From Bacteroidales bacterium (GTDB lineage Bacteria > Bacteroidota > Bacteroidia > Bacteroidales > F082): DNA of 64,000 nt. This document shows, in pieces, positions 26,422 to 35,925 of the stretch. The position numbers and the translations under genes are program-made. A model generated the notes under the pieces. It was not told where the DNA came from and did not search any database. It was given only the letters and a program-made list of their open reading frames with translations. Positions within the stretch are counted from its first letter, which is position 1; each line of letters opens with the position of its first letter. The stretch covers positions 1 to 64,000 of the forward strand of contig WGGC01000021.1 of NCBI GenBank assembly GCA_015491905.1, read 5' to 3'.

Positions 26422-27600
26422 ATGAGGATTTTCATTTTACTTTCCAGGATTCCTTATCCGCTAGAAAAAGGGGATAAATTGAGAGCCTTTTATCAAATAA
26501 AAAATCTAAGTGAACATAATGAGATTATACTATGCGCTTTAAACTCCATTCCCGGGCCTGATAAACAAAAGGCTTTTATTGCTCTACAGCCTTATTGCCG
26601 TTCTATTAATTTTATCGATCTTTTTCCAATGGGGAAATTAATAAATTTAACCAAAGCCGCACTTAAAGGACTTCCATTTCAGGTAGGATATTTTTATCAA
26701 AAAAAAGCAGCGAAAAAAATTCATGAATTAATTGAAATATATAATCCGGATTTAATATACGCCCAGCTAATTCGTGTGGCACCATATGTTATGAACTTCC
26801 CTGGCAAAAAGGTGTTGGATTATCAGGACGCATTTTCACATGGAATAAAAAAAAGGATCTCAGGAAGTGTTTTCCCTATGCGGAAATTGCTAAAAATTGA
26901 ATATAAAAGAACACTTCGTTATGAAAAGGAAATATTTCAATATTTTGATTTAAAAACTATAATCTCCGAACAAGATCGTAAATTAATACAACATCCCCGT
27001 AAGGGAGAAATAAATATCATTAAAAACGGGGTAGATTTAAAATACTTTATCCCTGAAAATGTGGAAAAAAAATTTGATCTTGTTTTCACCGGAAATATGG
27101 CATATCCTCCTAACATTGATGCAGCTTTATTTTTGGTTAAGGAAATAATGCCTTTGGTGTGGAAACAAAAACCAGACACAAAATTATTGCTGGCCGGTGC
27201 TTATCCCGTAAAAAAAATAAAAAATCTTGCAGGAAAAAGAATTATAGTAAGTGGCTGGATGAATGATATCCGTGATGGTTATTTATCATCGAGAATTTTT
27301 ATCGCTCCGATGCGTATAGGCACAGGATTACAAAATAAATTACTTGAGGCAATGGCACTTAAAATTCCTGCAATAACTACTCCTTTAGCAAATGCAGCAC
27401 TTGGAGCCACAAATGGTGAAGAAATTTTAATTGGTAGTTCTGCAGTGGAAATATCAGAAAAAATATTGTTCCTTCTTAATAATAAGGATAAACAAAAAGG
27501 TTTAGCAGAAAAGGGTTATAAATTTGTAAAAGCTAATTATCATTGGGAAGGAACAACGAGTAAACTAAACCAACTTATGGGAAAACTTTTAAAAAAATAA
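26422..27600 (+). CDS. GT4-type glycosyltransferase, Stp1-like
   Basis: 392 residues. N-terminus MRIFILLSRIPYPLEKGDKLRAF resembles the exosortase-associated sugar transferase group (I/RxPYPxxKGDKxR pattern). The C-lobe has VFTGNMAYPPNIDAALFLV (about 222-240), LLLAGAYP, VSGWMNDIRDGY (about 276-287), and MRIGTGLQNKLLEAMALKIP, the donor-site EX7E-like region. The two adjacent GT4 genes share layout but not close sequence, so they are probably not recent duplicates. Acts in the cytoplasm on an exopolysaccharide or glycoprotein glycan. Exosortase genes are not in the window. Confidence 0.82.
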   Translation: MRIFILLSRIPYPLEKGDKLRAFYQIKNLSEHNEIILCALNSIPGPDKQKAFIALQPYCRSINFIDLFPMGKLINLTKAALKGLPFQVGYFYQKKAAKKIHELIEIYNPDLIYAQLIRVAPYVMNFPGKKVLDYQDAFSHGIKKRISGSVFPMRKLLKIEYKRTLRYEKEIFQYFDLKTIISEQDRKLIQHPRKGEINIIKNGVDLKYFIPENVEKKFDLVFTGNMAYPPNIDAALFLVKEIMPLVWKQKPDTKLLLAGAYPVKKIKNLAGKRIIVSGWMNDIRDGYLSSRIFIAPMRIGTGLQNKLLEAMALKIPAITTPLANAALGATNGEEILIGSSAVEISEKILFLLNNKDKQKGLAEKGYKFVKANYHWEGTTSKLNQLMGKLLKK

Positions 27601-27708
27601 TTTTCTTTGTTTGATGGGATTTATTGAAGTTATTTGTTATTTCTGTTAAAGAAATTTAAAAACTTATTATAAATGAATAGTATATGGAAAGTATAGCAGA
27701 TTTCAGAT

Positions 27709-27716
27709 TACTTTTG
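27709..27716 (+). promoter_or_regulatory. -7 element of rnpA inside an inverted repeat
   Basis: TACTTTTG flanked by ATTTCAGA (27700-27707) and TCTGAAAT (27721-27728). About 40 nt before the rnpA GTG. Confidence 0.5.
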
Positions 27717-27756
27717 CTAGTCTGAAATATTGAAATGGTTAATAAAAAAGTAAATA

Positions 27757-28161
27757 GTGAAGCAGGCGTTTAAGAAAACGGAAAGATTAAATGAAAAAAA
27801 ACTAGTTCAAAAGGTTTTTAAAGAGGGGAATTCCCTCTTTAAATATCCATTTAAAGTTATTTATCTTGAGTTTGATAAAACAACAGATTATCCTGCAAAA
27901 GTTTTGATAAGCGTTGCTAAAAGAAATTTTAAAAAAGCCGTAACCAGGAATAAAATTAAAAGGCTTATTAGGGAAGCATACAGAAAAAATAAATATTTAC
28001 TTTGTGATAATTATACAAATGAAAGAAAAAATTGTTTTAAAACCCGTATTATAGTCTTAATTTATGTAGGGAAAGAGGTGATGAAATATCAGGAAATAGA
28101 AAAGAAAATTAATCTAATTTTGCAGGAATTAAAACATGATAGTTTATCAAAACAAAAATAG
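27757..28161 (+). CDS. rnpA: Ribonuclease P protein component
   Basis: 134-residue basic protein that binds the RNase P RNA and helps process tRNA 5' ends. KKTERLNEKKLVQKVFKEG at the N-terminus and AKRNFKKAVTRNKIKRLIREAYR (key RNR-like core, about 67-89) are diagnostic. Start is GTG, no upstream ATG in frame. The C-terminal helix (YQEIEKKINLILQEL) is complete. The usual upstream partner rpmH is missing here; a glycosyltransferase gene stands in its place. yidD follows after a perfect 15-bp hairpin. Confidence 0.93.
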   Translation: MKQAFKKTERLNEKKLVQKVFKEGNSLFKYPFKVIYLEFDKTTDYPAKVLISVAKRNFKKAVTRNKIKRLIREAYRKNKYLLCDNYTNERKNCFKTRIIVLIYVGKEVMKYQEIEKKINLILQELKHDSLSKQK

Positions 28162-28166
28162 TAATT

Positions 28167-28206
28167 ATGATTGAAAATTATTGATTAAATAATTTTCAAT
28201 CATTTT
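28167..28206 (+). terminator. Perfect 15-bp hairpin between rnpA and yidD
   Basis: ATGATTGAAAATTAT (28167-28181) pairs exactly with 28189-28203, with a 7-nt loop, then TTTT. It begins 5 nt after the rnpA stop. Could terminate rnpA transcription or attenuate readthrough into yidD. Confidence 0.65.
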
Positions 28207-28226
28207 AAAGGTGAATTTGTAAGCAA

Positions 28227-28448
28227 ATGAAAAAAGCATTATCAAAATTCTTTATTTTTTTAATAAAAGTTTATCAATATACTTTGTCTCCTTATCTGGG
28301 GCATGCATGTCGTTATACTCCTACCTGTTCTGTATATGGCATAGAAGCTATAAAAAAATATGGGCCGTTTAAAGGAGGGTGGATGGCATTAAAAAGAATT
28401 TTATCCTGTAATCCCTGGGGTGGGAGCGGCTATGACCCGGTACCCTGA
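28227..28448 (+). CDS. yidD: Membrane protein insertion efficiency factor YidD
   Basis: 73 residues; the typical small amphipathic protein next to rnp[36 protein letters not shown] contains the family cysteines (given in parts: [15 protein letters not shown] and [11 protein letters not shown]). Then [25 protein letters not shown], ending in the invariant CNPWGGxGxDPVP. Supports YidC-dependent membrane insertion. The last 17 nt overlap a possible upstream start (28432) of the next gene. Confidence 0.94.
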   Translation: MKKALSKFFIFLIKVYQYTLSPYLGHACRYTPTCSVYGIEAIKKYGPFKGGWMALKRILSCNPWGGSGYDPVP

Positions 28449-28473
28449 TTTTAAACATAAACAATATAAGCGA

Positions 28474-30138
28474 ATGATAAAGAAAAGTATTTTTATTGCC
28501 GGATTTTTGTTTTTTACTTTTTTCCGTCTGCAAGCTCAAGATTATAATAATTTTAAGATGGCTAAGAGTATTGAGATATACTCTAATGTCTTAAGGCAAC
28601 TGAATCTTAATTATGTAGATACTATACATCCAGTTAAATTAAATGATATAGCAATTAAATCTATGCTTGCCAATTTAGACCCATATACAATTTATATCCC
28701 TGAAAAGGAAAAACAAACCTTTAATATTTTTACCAGGGGAGAATATGGTGGAATAGGAGCTTTGATTCAAAAACAAGGAGACTGGGTTGTTATTTCTCAA
28801 CCTTATAAAGGCTTTCCTGCCCAGGAATCAGGATTAAGAGCCGGGGATAAAATTATAGCTATTAATGGTAAATCGGCAAAGGGCTATACAGCATCACAGG
28901 TGAGCAATAAATTAAAGGGAATTCCCGGAACAAAGCTTGAGCTTACCATTCGTCATTTTGGTGCCAAAAAAGACACTTTAGTTTCATTAATAAGAAGAAA
29001 AATAAAAATCCCAAATGTTCCTTATTATGGACTTGTAGGAAAGGATGTTGGATATATTAGCCTTACTCAATTTAGTCCGGGAGCAGCCAACGATGTCAGG
29101 AACGCTTTAGTTACTCTAAAAAATAAATACAATATAAAAGGAGTAATACTGGATTTAAGAAATAATGGCGGGGGTTTGCTCAGCCAGGCGGTAAATATTG
29201 CTAATATTTTCGTTAAAAAAGGACAAACTATTGTTAAAACTATAGGAAAGTTACAGGCAAACGACCATGTTTATAAAACTACGGGCCAGGTTACAGATGC
29301 AAAAATTCCATTGGCAATTCTTGTTAATGGAAACACCGCCAGTGCTTCTGAAATAGTGTCAGGTTCAATGCAAGACCTTGATAGGGGCGTAATAATTGGT
29401 CAACGTACATTTGGAAAAGGGCTGGTACAAAATATTCTGCCGTTACCTTACGGTGGTGAGCTTAAAGTTACAATTGCAAAATATTACATTCCAAGTGGCC
29501 GCTGTATTCAGGCAATTGACTATTCCCACAAAAATAAAAATGGTTCCCCGGAAAAAGTTCCGGCCTCTCTAATTCGTGCTTTTAAAACAAAAGATGGCCG
29601 CACTGTTTACGATGGAGGGGGCATTATGCCTGATATTATTATGAAACAAAAATATTTTAGCCAGGTTTCTGCTGATTTATATGCTCAAAATTATATTTTT
29701 GATTTTGCTAATGAATTTGTTCTGAAACATCACAAAATTGCGCATCCTAATTTATTTCGGATAAGCGACAGTACATTCAATCAGTTTAAAGATTTTGTAA
29801 TAAAAAAAGGATTCAGTTATAAAACTGAAACCGGTACACTGATTGAGAAATTAATTAAAAGCGCAAAACGTGAAAGTTATTACAAGGTTCTATCGCCAGA
29901 TATTGATAGCCTTCAGGTAATGTTAAAGAAAGAAAAGAAAAACGATCTTGAAAAGCATAAAAGTGAAATTGAAGAGATGCTGAGGATGGAAATTGTTAGC
30001 CGGTATTATTATCAGGCAGGAAAAATAGAAGCGTCATTAGTTAATGATAAAGAAGTTAAAAAAGCAATTTCTATTCTTAATAATAAAAAGAAATATAAAT
30101 CCATCCTGGAGCCTACACATAAAAAAGCAGGGAAATAG
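28474..30138 (+). CDS. S41-family C-terminal processing peptidase
   Basis: 554 residues from the ATG at 28474, which gives a clean signal peptide (MIKKSIFIAGFLFFTFFRLQA). Upstream in-frame starts at 28432 or 28420 (GTG) overlap yidD and would bury the signal. Domains in order: helical N-region; PDZ (about 70-160, GEYGGIGALIQ and GLRAGDKIIAINGKSAKGY); S41 protease core with GYISLTQFS, LDLRNNGGGLLSQAV and the serine motif NTASASEIV near 287-295; the Lys base in GQRTFGKGLVQ. A C-terminal extension of about 160 residues is helical and charged. Periplasmic. Trims C-termini or degrades misfolded envelope proteins. Confidence 0.9.
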   Translation: MIKKSIFIAGFLFFTFFRLQAQDYNNFKMAKSIEIYSNVLRQLNLNYVDTIHPVKLNDIAIKSMLANLDPYTIYIPEKEKQTFNIFTRGEYGGIGALIQKQGDWVVISQPYKGFPAQESGLRAGDKIIAINGKSAKGYTASQVSNKLKGIPGTKLELTIRHFGAKKDTLVSLIRRKIKIPNVPYYGLVGKDVGYISLTQFSPGAANDVRNALVTLKNKYNIKGVILDLRNNGGGLLSQAVNIANIFVKKGQTIVKTIGKLQANDHVYKTTGQVTDAKIPLAILVNGNTASASEIVSGSMQDLDRGVIIGQRTFGKGLVQNILPLPYGGELKVTIAKYYIPSGRCIQAIDYSHKNKNGSPEKVPASLIRAFKTKDGRTVYDGGGIMPDIIMKQKYFSQVSADLYAQNYIFDFANEFVLKHHKIAHPNLFRISDSTFNQFKDFVIKKGFSYKTETGTLIEKLIKSAKRESYYKVLSPDIDSLQVMLKKEKKNDLEKHKSEIEEMLRMEIVSRYYYQAGKIEASLVNDKEVKKAISILNNKKKYKSILEPTHKKAGK

Positions 30139-30178
30139 TAAAAAAATGTAACTGTGGTGCAGCAAAACACGTTTTTAA

Positions 30179-30227
30179 GAAACGTCCATAATTGAATAAT
30201 TATTAAATTATGGTAAGTTCCATGTGG
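30179..30227. repeat. 28-nt dispersed repeat copy 2, inside a near-perfect palindrome
   Basis: 30179-30206 is identical to 9563-9590. Here it continues into a right arm, so 30185-30212 is a 28-nt near-palindrome: CCATAATT ... AATTATGG with a central AATAATTATT and only two mismatched positions. GTTCCATGTGG (30217-30227) follows; the same 11 bases occur at 51100-51110 after a similar but degenerate stretch. Confidence 0.7.
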
Positions 30228-30253
30228 CCAATGAAATATAAAATTATAAACAC

Positions 30254-31882
30254 ATGAAACAGTACAAAAAAACTAACATTGTTTCTCCAGCTTATTTTTG
30301 GGGTTTGGTTTTTTTTGCTGTTAGCCTGCCTTTATCAAAATATACCATGAGTCTTGCCAGCTTTTTCTTACTGGCAGTATGGATGGGTTATGATGTGAAT
30401 CGTGATAATGTATTTTCTGTTAAAGACTTTTTTTTAACTTGTTTATATGGTATTAAAAGCCGGTTAATGTCCTTTTGGAAAAATAAACCGGCTTTATGGT
30501 TTTCAATGCTTTTTTTTCTGGATATTTTATGGCTTTGGAATACCTCAGATTTTAATTCTGCATTGGTAGATCTTAGAGTAAAGCTGCCATTATTACTTTT
30601 CCCTTTATTATTTACGGGGTTACCAAAGATAAATTATTATTTACTGAGAAAAGTTCTAATGTTTTATTTGCTTGCCATTCTTGTTTCTACTCTTATTGGA
30701 AGTTATTTGCTTTTTTCAGGAAAGTTTACTGACATAAGAGAAATATCACCGTTTATTTCATCAATAAGATTAGGTTTAAATATAACATTTGGTATCTTTA
30801 TCCTTATATACTTTATTCTTCGTGATAGCTTTTTTACTATTTGGCAAAAACTTTTGTTTGGAATAACCACACTGTGGTTTGTTTTATTTCTTATCTCTAT
30901 GGAGTCTTTTACGGCTTTGGTGATTATAATAGTTATTGGAATTAGTTGGGCTTTGATAGGCACATCTAAATTAAAAAATCCTTTTTGGAAAGTAATTTTA
31001 CTAACAGGAATTATTGCTATTCCTTTTGTTATAGGATTAATAGTAAGAGAAGAAGTAAAAAAGGCTGTTACATCTCCAATAATAAACCTTTCAGATGTTG
31101 ATAAATATACCAAAACCGGAAATCCTTATGTGTTTGATACGCTTATGGGCGTTGAAGACGGGAAATATATTGGAGCCTATTTGTCGTTAAAAGAGCTAAA
31201 ATACAGCTGGGAAAAAAGAAGTAAAATTCCATTCAATGGTTTAGATAAAAATGGTGGAAAAATCAAACAAACTATTATCAGGTATTTAACGTCAAAAAAC
31301 TTACGTAAAGACAGTAATGGAATTAATGCTTTATCTTTATCAGACATAAGAAATATTGAAAATGGAGTAGCTAATTACAATTATATATCTCATCCGGGGA
31401 TTCATTCTCGTATTCTAAAAATTATCACAGGTTATAATGTTTACAATGAAACCGGAAATCCAAGTGGAAGTTCCATTATGCAGAGAGCAGAGTATTTTAA
31501 AGCTGCTGCTAAAATTATAAAAAACCATTTCTGGACAGGCATTGGCACTGGTGATATAAGTAAAATATTTGTAAATGTACTTTCTTCAATGCACTCCAAA
31601 TTAGGAAGAAAATATATTTTTCATTCACATAATCAATATTTAGATATATTTATAACCTATGGCATATTTGGCTTTTTACTTTTTATCTGGGCTATTTTAT
31701 ACCCTCCTGTAGTATTAAAAAGCTATAGAAATTTCTTTTTTCTTGTTTTTTATTCTATTATGTTAATATCTATGCTTTCAGACGATACTATTGAAACACA
31801 TGCAGGAGTAAGTTTGTTTGCCTTTTTTTCGGCATTGTTCATGTTTGGATATAAAAATAATTATTCTTTAGAAAAATATTAA
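30254..31882 (+). CDS. O-antigen ligase / polymerase-like membrane protein
   Basis: 542 residues, about ten hydrophobic helices in two blocks (about 12-32, 75-105, 110-140, 165-245, and 455-535). The long soluble loop at about 265-410 is the periplasmic loop of the Wzy_C/WaaL fold but is larger than usual. Near its C-terminal end the pattern HFWTGIGTGD (about 425) is followed by FHSHNQYLDIFITYGIFG (about 456-473), with the conserved His/Asn of ligases. Joins undecaprenyl-linked polysaccharide to lipid A core or another acceptor; the neighbouring GT4 and LptF/G genes fit surface glycan work. Could also be a polymerase (Wzy). Confidence 0.75.
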   Translation: MKQYKKTNIVSPAYFWGLVFFAVSLPLSKYTMSLASFFLLAVWMGYDVNRDNVFSVKDFFLTCLYGIKSRLMSFWKNKPALWFSMLFFLDILWLWNTSDFNSALVDLRVKLPLLLFPLLFTGLPKINYYLLRKVLMFYLLAILVSTLIGSYLLFSGKFTDIREISPFISSIRLGLNITFGIFILIYFILRDSFFTIWQKLLFGITTLWFVLFLISMESFTALVIIIVIGISWALIGTSKLKNPFWKVILLTGIIAIPFVIGLIVREEVKKAVTSPIINLSDVDKYTKTGNPYVFDTLMGVEDGKYIGAYLSLKELKYSWEKRSKIPFNGLDKNGGKIKQTIIRYLTSKNLRKDSNGINALSLSDIRNIENGVANYNYISHPGIHSRILKIITGYNVYNETGNPSGSSIMQRAEYFKAAAKIIKNHFWTGIGTGDISKIFVNVLSSMHSKLGRKYIFHSHNQYLDIFITYGIFGFLLFIWAILYPPVVLKSYRNFFFLVFYSIMLISMLSDDTIETHAGVSLFAFFSALFMFGYKNNYSLEKY

Positions 31883-31989
31883 TTATAGATCTGTTTTTCA
31901 CTGCTTAAATACCCGGAATAATAAGTCTATTTTTTATCTGAAACCATGAATATATCTGCATTTTTATTAATTTAGCTCAAAAATTGATA

Positions 31990-32487
31990 ATGAATATAAA
32001 AGAATTTAAAATCAGTTTAAAAGAATATAAAGAGGAAGAATTAAATCAGGAAGAAAAAGGTTTAATGGAGAATGCTTTAAAAGCATCTGTTCATGCATAT
32101 GCTCCCTATTCTAACTTTCATGTTGGTGCTGCCGTTTTATTAGAGGATGGTACCGTTATTCTGGGGTCTAATCAGGAAAATGCTGCTTATCCTTCAGGAC
32201 TATGTGCAGAGAGGGTTGCGTTATTCTATGCACAGAGCCAATATCCGGATATTCCTGTAAAAGCATTAGCAATAACTGCCGTCTCTGATAATTTTTCTAT
32301 CGATTCTCCTGTTTCACCTTGCGGCGCATGCCGGCAGGTTATTGCAGAAACAGAGTTCCGCCATCAGAAAAAAATTAAAATTATAATGAAAGGGCAAACA
32401 GGGCCTGTATATATTGCTGATGGTATTGAAACTCTTTTACCTCTCAGTTTTTATGAGGAAAAGCTACAAAAAAAAGCATCGCAATAA
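31990..32487 (+). CDS. cdd: Cytidine deaminase
   Basis: 165 residues from ATG at 31990 (a TTG at 31984 is two codons upstream). Zinc-dependent hydrolytic deamination of cytidine and deoxycytidine in pyrimidine salvage. YAPYSNFHVGAAVL (about 39-52), then NQENAAYPSGLCAERVALF with the catalytic CAE motif, then SPCGACRQVIAE with the other two zinc Cys. These are the signatures of homotetrameric Cdd. The stop overlaps the next ATG (TAATG), so the ChaN-like gene is translationally coupled. Confidence 0.95.
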   Translation: MNIKEFKISLKEYKEEELNQEEKGLMENALKASVHAYAPYSNFHVGAAVLLEDGTVILGSNQENAAYPSGLCAERVALFYAQSQYPDIPVKALAITAVSDNFSIDSPVSPCGACRQVIAETEFRHQKKIKIIMKGQTGPVYIADGIETLLPLSFYEEKLQKKASQ

Positions 32488-33350
32488 TGAAAAAAATTAT
32501 TTTATTCTTCACTTTGTTAATTTTATTTAGTGCATTTAAAAGTGACAAGCCTGCTTACAGAATTTTTAATTCTAAAGGGAAAGCTGTAAAGTATAAAAAA
32601 ATGCTAAAAGATCTTTCTGATGCTCAAGTGATTTTTTTTGGGGAATTACATAATAATCCAATCGATCATTGGCTCGAACTAGAGATTACCCGTGATTTAT
32701 ACAAAATAAAAAAGGGAAAAATTGTATTAGGTGCTGAAATGTTTGAAAGTGATAATCAACTTTTAATTGATGAGTTCCTTAATGGGAAAATATCAAAGAA
32801 AAGCTTTGATGCTGAAGCAAGGTTATGGCCTAATTATAAAACTGACTACCAACCATTGCTTTTATTTGCCAAAAAACATCATGTAAAGTTTATAGCTACA
32901 AATATTCCCAGGAGATACGCATCAGTTGTGTATAAAAAAGGATTTAAAGGTCTTGATAGTTTATCTGTAAAGGCTAAAGAATACATTGCTCCTTTGCCTA
33001 TTGTATATAATCCAAATATTAAATGTTACAAAGATATGTTGACTCAAATGAAAATGATGGGTCATGCCAATGCAAACCTTGCTAAGGCACAAGCTATAAA
33101 AGATGCTACAATGGCATATTATATTTCGAAAAATGCAGGAAAAGGAAGGTTATTTATTCACTATAATGGAGCATATCATTCTGAAAATTTTCAGGGTATA
33201 ATTTGGTATTTAAAAAGATATAATCATGATTTAAAAATTATGACTATAACTTCTGTTGAACAATCTTCAGTAGATAGTTTACAACAAAATAATAAGGGTT
33301 TAGCTGATTTTATAATAGCTACTCCAAACCGTATGACAAAAACATATTAA
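32487..33350 (+). CDS. ChaN-family haem-binding-like secreted protein
   Basis: 287 residues. N-terminal signal MKKIILFFTLLILFSAFKS without a lipobox Cys, so probably a soluble periplasmic protein. The core matches the ChaN/Tiki type: IFFGELHNNPIDHWLELEITRDL (shown as GELHNNPIDHW, about 50-60), KIVLGAEMFESDNQLLIDEFL (about 78-98), and the late GAYHSENFQGIIWYL (His about 230). Some family members bind haem as dimers (ChaN of Campylobacter); others are metalloproteases (Tiki). Haem-ligand residues cannot be fixed here. Coupled to cdd, which is likely incidental. Confidence 0.78.
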   Translation: MKKIILFFTLLILFSAFKSDKPAYRIFNSKGKAVKYKKMLKDLSDAQVIFFGELHNNPIDHWLELEITRDLYKIKKGKIVLGAEMFESDNQLLIDEFLNGKISKKSFDAEARLWPNYKTDYQPLLLFAKKHHVKFIATNIPRRYASVVYKKGFKGLDSLSVKAKEYIAPLPIVYNPNIKCYKDMLTQMKMMGHANANLAKAQAIKDATMAYYISKNAGKGRLFIHYNGAYHSENFQGIIWYLKRYNHDLKIMTITSVEQSSVDSLQQNNKGLADFIIATPNRMTKTY

Positions 33351-33398
33351 TTTTTTCGCAAGATAACGGTTTAGTAAACAAAACGACAACAATTTAAA

Positions 33399-34295
33399 TT
33401 AGCCATTTAAAGCCTCGGCACCACTAACAATTTCAAGTATTTCTTTTGTAATTGCAGCTTGTCGTGCTTTGTTATAGCTTAAATTAAGGTCTTTAATTAG
33501 TTCTGTTGCATTTTCGGTTGCCTGGTGCATTGAAGTCATTCGTGCACCATGTTCCGCAGCAAAACTATCTAATAAAGCTTTATATAATTGTATTTTTAGT
33601 GTTTTGGGAACCAGTTCTTCAAGAATTTCTTCTTTTCCCGGTTCGAAAATATAATCAGCATGTTTACGTATAATAGCAGCCGAATCAGATTTTTTAGGCG
33701 GATTTTCCTTAATGGGTAAAAACTGTTCTGTTTGTAATACTTGTACGGCAGCATTTTTAAACTGATTATAAACCATTAATATCTGATCATAAATGCTATT
33801 TTTAAAGTCATCCATAAGCTTTACAGCTAATTCTGATGCAGAGTTAAAATTTAAGTCATCATAAATTTTTGTGTTGACTTCTTTAATTTCATAACCTTTT
33901 GTTTTCAGCAAATCGGCACCTTTTTTTCCATAGCAAATAATATCAACTTTACCCTGTTTATATTTATTTTCTAATTCATTGTGAATCAGGTCTATGGATT
34001 GTTTCACAACGTTAAGGTTAAAGGCTCCGCATAACCCTCTGTTAGAAGTGATTACCAATATCAGGACTCTATTATCCTGCTTTCTTCTGGTAAATACATT
34101 TTCATTGGAGTTTTCCATGCTTTCGGTCAGATCCTGCATAATTTCCTGCAGCTTTAAAGCGTAAGGCCTCATAGTTTGAATTGAATTTTGCGCTTTACGT
34201 AATTTTGCAGCAGCAACCATTTTCATGGCACTGGTAATTTGTTTGGTTGACTTAACCGATGCAATACGAATTCTGACTTCTTTAAGATTTGCCAT
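33399..34295 (-). CDS. atpG: ATP synthase F1 subunit gamma
   Basis: 298 residues. Rotating central stalk. N-terminal helix ANLKEVRIRIASVKSTKQITSAM and the C-terminal helix ending NKARQAAITKEILEIVSGAEAL, the two coiled-coil helices that fit in the alpha/beta ring; the SNRGLCGAFN motif (about 88-97) is diagnostic. Last gene of the atp cluster here. No atpD/atpC follow; the next gene is convergent. Confidence 0.96.
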   Translation of the reverse strand: MANLKEVRIRIASVKSTKQITSAMKMVAAAKLRKAQNSIQTMRPYALKLQEIMQDLTESMENSNENVFTRRKQDNRVLILVITSNRGLCGAFNLNVVKQSIDLIHNELENKYKQGKVDIICYGKKGADLLKTKGYEIKEVNTKIYDDLNFNSASELAVKLMDDFKNSIYDQILMVYNQFKNAAVQVLQTEQFLPIKENPPKKSDSAAIIRKHADYIFEPGKEEILEELVPKTLKIQLYKALLDSFAAEHGARMTSMHQATENATELIKDLNLSYNKARQAAITKEILEIVSGAEALNG

Positions 34296-34319
34296 AGGAC
34301 ACAGATAAATTAATGAAAT

Positions 34320-35903
34320 TTACTTTTTGAATCTTGTAGCAACTTCTGTTGCAACTTTTTTCAATGTTTCACTTTCCTTGTCGGTAAGTTTCCCTTGTTT
34401 TAATTGATCTAAAACAGATTTGTATTTTTCATCAAGTAAAGTTAAAAAGGCTTCCTGGAAGTCAATAACCCTTGATTCAGGAATACTTCTTAATAAATTA
34501 TTTGCTCCACAGAAAATTATTGCAACCTGATGTTCGACTGTCATAGGAGAATACTGAGGTTGTTTTAATATTTCAACATTTCTTCTTCCTTTTTCCAGTA
34601 CTGACATTGTTGCTGCATCTAGATCAGATCCAAATTTGGAAAAAGCTTCCAGTTCCCTAAACTGAGCCTGGTCAAGTTTAAGGGTACCGGCTACCTTTTT
34701 CATAGATTTAATTTGTGCCGAACCTCCAACACGGGAAACAGAGATTCCAACATTAATAGCGGGGCGAATTCCTGAGTTAAACAAGTTTGTTTCCAAGAAT
34801 ATTTGACCATCAGTAATAGAAATTACATTTGTAGGAATATAAGCAGAAACATCTCCAGCCTGGGTTTCAATTATCGGAAGAGCAGTAAGAGATCCTCCTC
34901 CTTTTACCTTTCCTTTGAGGCTCTCAGGGATGTTATTCATTTTCTGGGCAATTTCATCTGAATCTATGATTTTTGCAGCTCTTTCCAACAAACGTGAATG
35001 CAAATAAAATACATCTCCAGGATATGCTTCTCTTCCTGGAGGCCTGCGAAGTAAAAGTGAAACTTCACGATATGCAACAGCTTGTTTTGATAAATCGTCA
35101 TACACTATTAATGCAGGTCTACCTGTATCACGAAAATATTCACCAATAGCAGCTCCGGCAAAGGGTGCATAAAATTGCATTGCAGCAGGATCAGATGCAG
35201 TTGCAGAAACAATGATTGTATAATCCATTGCACCATGCATTTCCAGTGTTTTTTCAATTTGAGCTACTGTTGAGCCTTTTTGTCCCGATGCTACATAAAT
35301 ACAATAAACCGGTTCTCCTCTATCATAAAATTCTTTTTGGTTAATGATAGTGTCAATTGCGATGGCTGTTTTCCCTGTTTGCCGGTCGCCAATTATTAAT
35401 TCTCTTTGACCTCGTCCAATAGGAATCATTGCATCAATTGCTTTAATTCCGGTTTGTAAGGGTTCATTAACGGGTTGACGATATATTACACCAGGAGCTT
35501 TTCTTTCTATTGGCATTTCAAATAATTCTCCTTCTATAACCCCTTTTCCATCAATAGGTTCTCCTAATGTGTTAATCACTCGTCCTAACAAACCTTCGCC
35601 TACTTTAATAGAAGCAATTTTTTTAGTTCGTTTTACAGTATCACCCTCATTAATATTTTCAGGATCTCCTAATAACACAATCCCTACATTATCTTCCTCA
35701 AGGTTAAGAACAATTCCCTTTAATCCATTTTTTTCAAATTCTACTATTTCTCCTTGTTCAGCATTGGATAGGCCATAAACCCTTGCAATACCATCACCAA
35801 TGGTTAATACTGATCCAATTTCTTCAAGGTTTGCTTCTGCTTCAAAGCCTGCAAGTTCCTGACGCAATATGGCTGATACTTCAGCCGGTTTAATGTCTGC
35901 CAT
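34320..35903 (-). CDS. atpA: ATP synthase F1 subunit alpha
   Basis: 527 residues. Non-catalytic nucleotide-binding subunit of F1. Beta-barrel N-domain (about 25-95), then Walker A GDRQTGKT at 172-179, the [23 protein letters not shown] lead-in (as [18 protein letters not shown]), Walker B-like [16 protein letters not shown] and the arginine finger region [16 protein letters not shown]. Complete at both ends. Lies between atpH (22 nt upstream) and atpG (24 nt downstream). Confidence 0.98.
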   Translation of the reverse strand: MADIKPAEVSAILRQELAGFEAEANLEEIGSVLTIGDGIARVYGLSNAEQGEIVEFEKNGLKGIVLNLEEDNVGIVLLGDPENINEGDTVKRTKKIASIKVGEGLLGRVINTLGEPIDGKGVIEGELFEMPIERKAPGVIYRQPVNEPLQTGIKAIDAMIPIGRGQRELIIGDRQTGKTAIAIDTIINQKEFYDRGEPVYCIYVASGQKGSTVAQIEKTLEMHGAMDYTIIVSATASDPAAMQFYAPFAGAAIGEYFRDTGRPALIVYDDLSKQAVAYREVSLLLRRPPGREAYPGDVFYLHSRLLERAAKIIDSDEIAQKMNNIPESLKGKVKGGGSLTALPIIETQAGDVSAYIPTNVISITDGQIFLETNLFNSGIRPAINVGISVSRVGGSAQIKSMKKVAGTLKLDQAQFRELEAFSKFGSDLDAATMSVLEKGRRNVEILKQPQYSPMTVEHQVAIIFCGANNLLRSIPESRVIDFQEAFLTLLDEKYKSVLDQLKQGKLTDKESETLKKVATEVATRFKK

Positions 35904-35925
35904 AATAATTTATTTTACTTTATGA

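Noticed and set aside
25192-27600. The two adjacent glycosyltransferases as a tandem duplication
   Set aside because: Both are GT4-like and similar in size, but N-terminal and donor-site sequences differ widely, so recent duplication is not supported.
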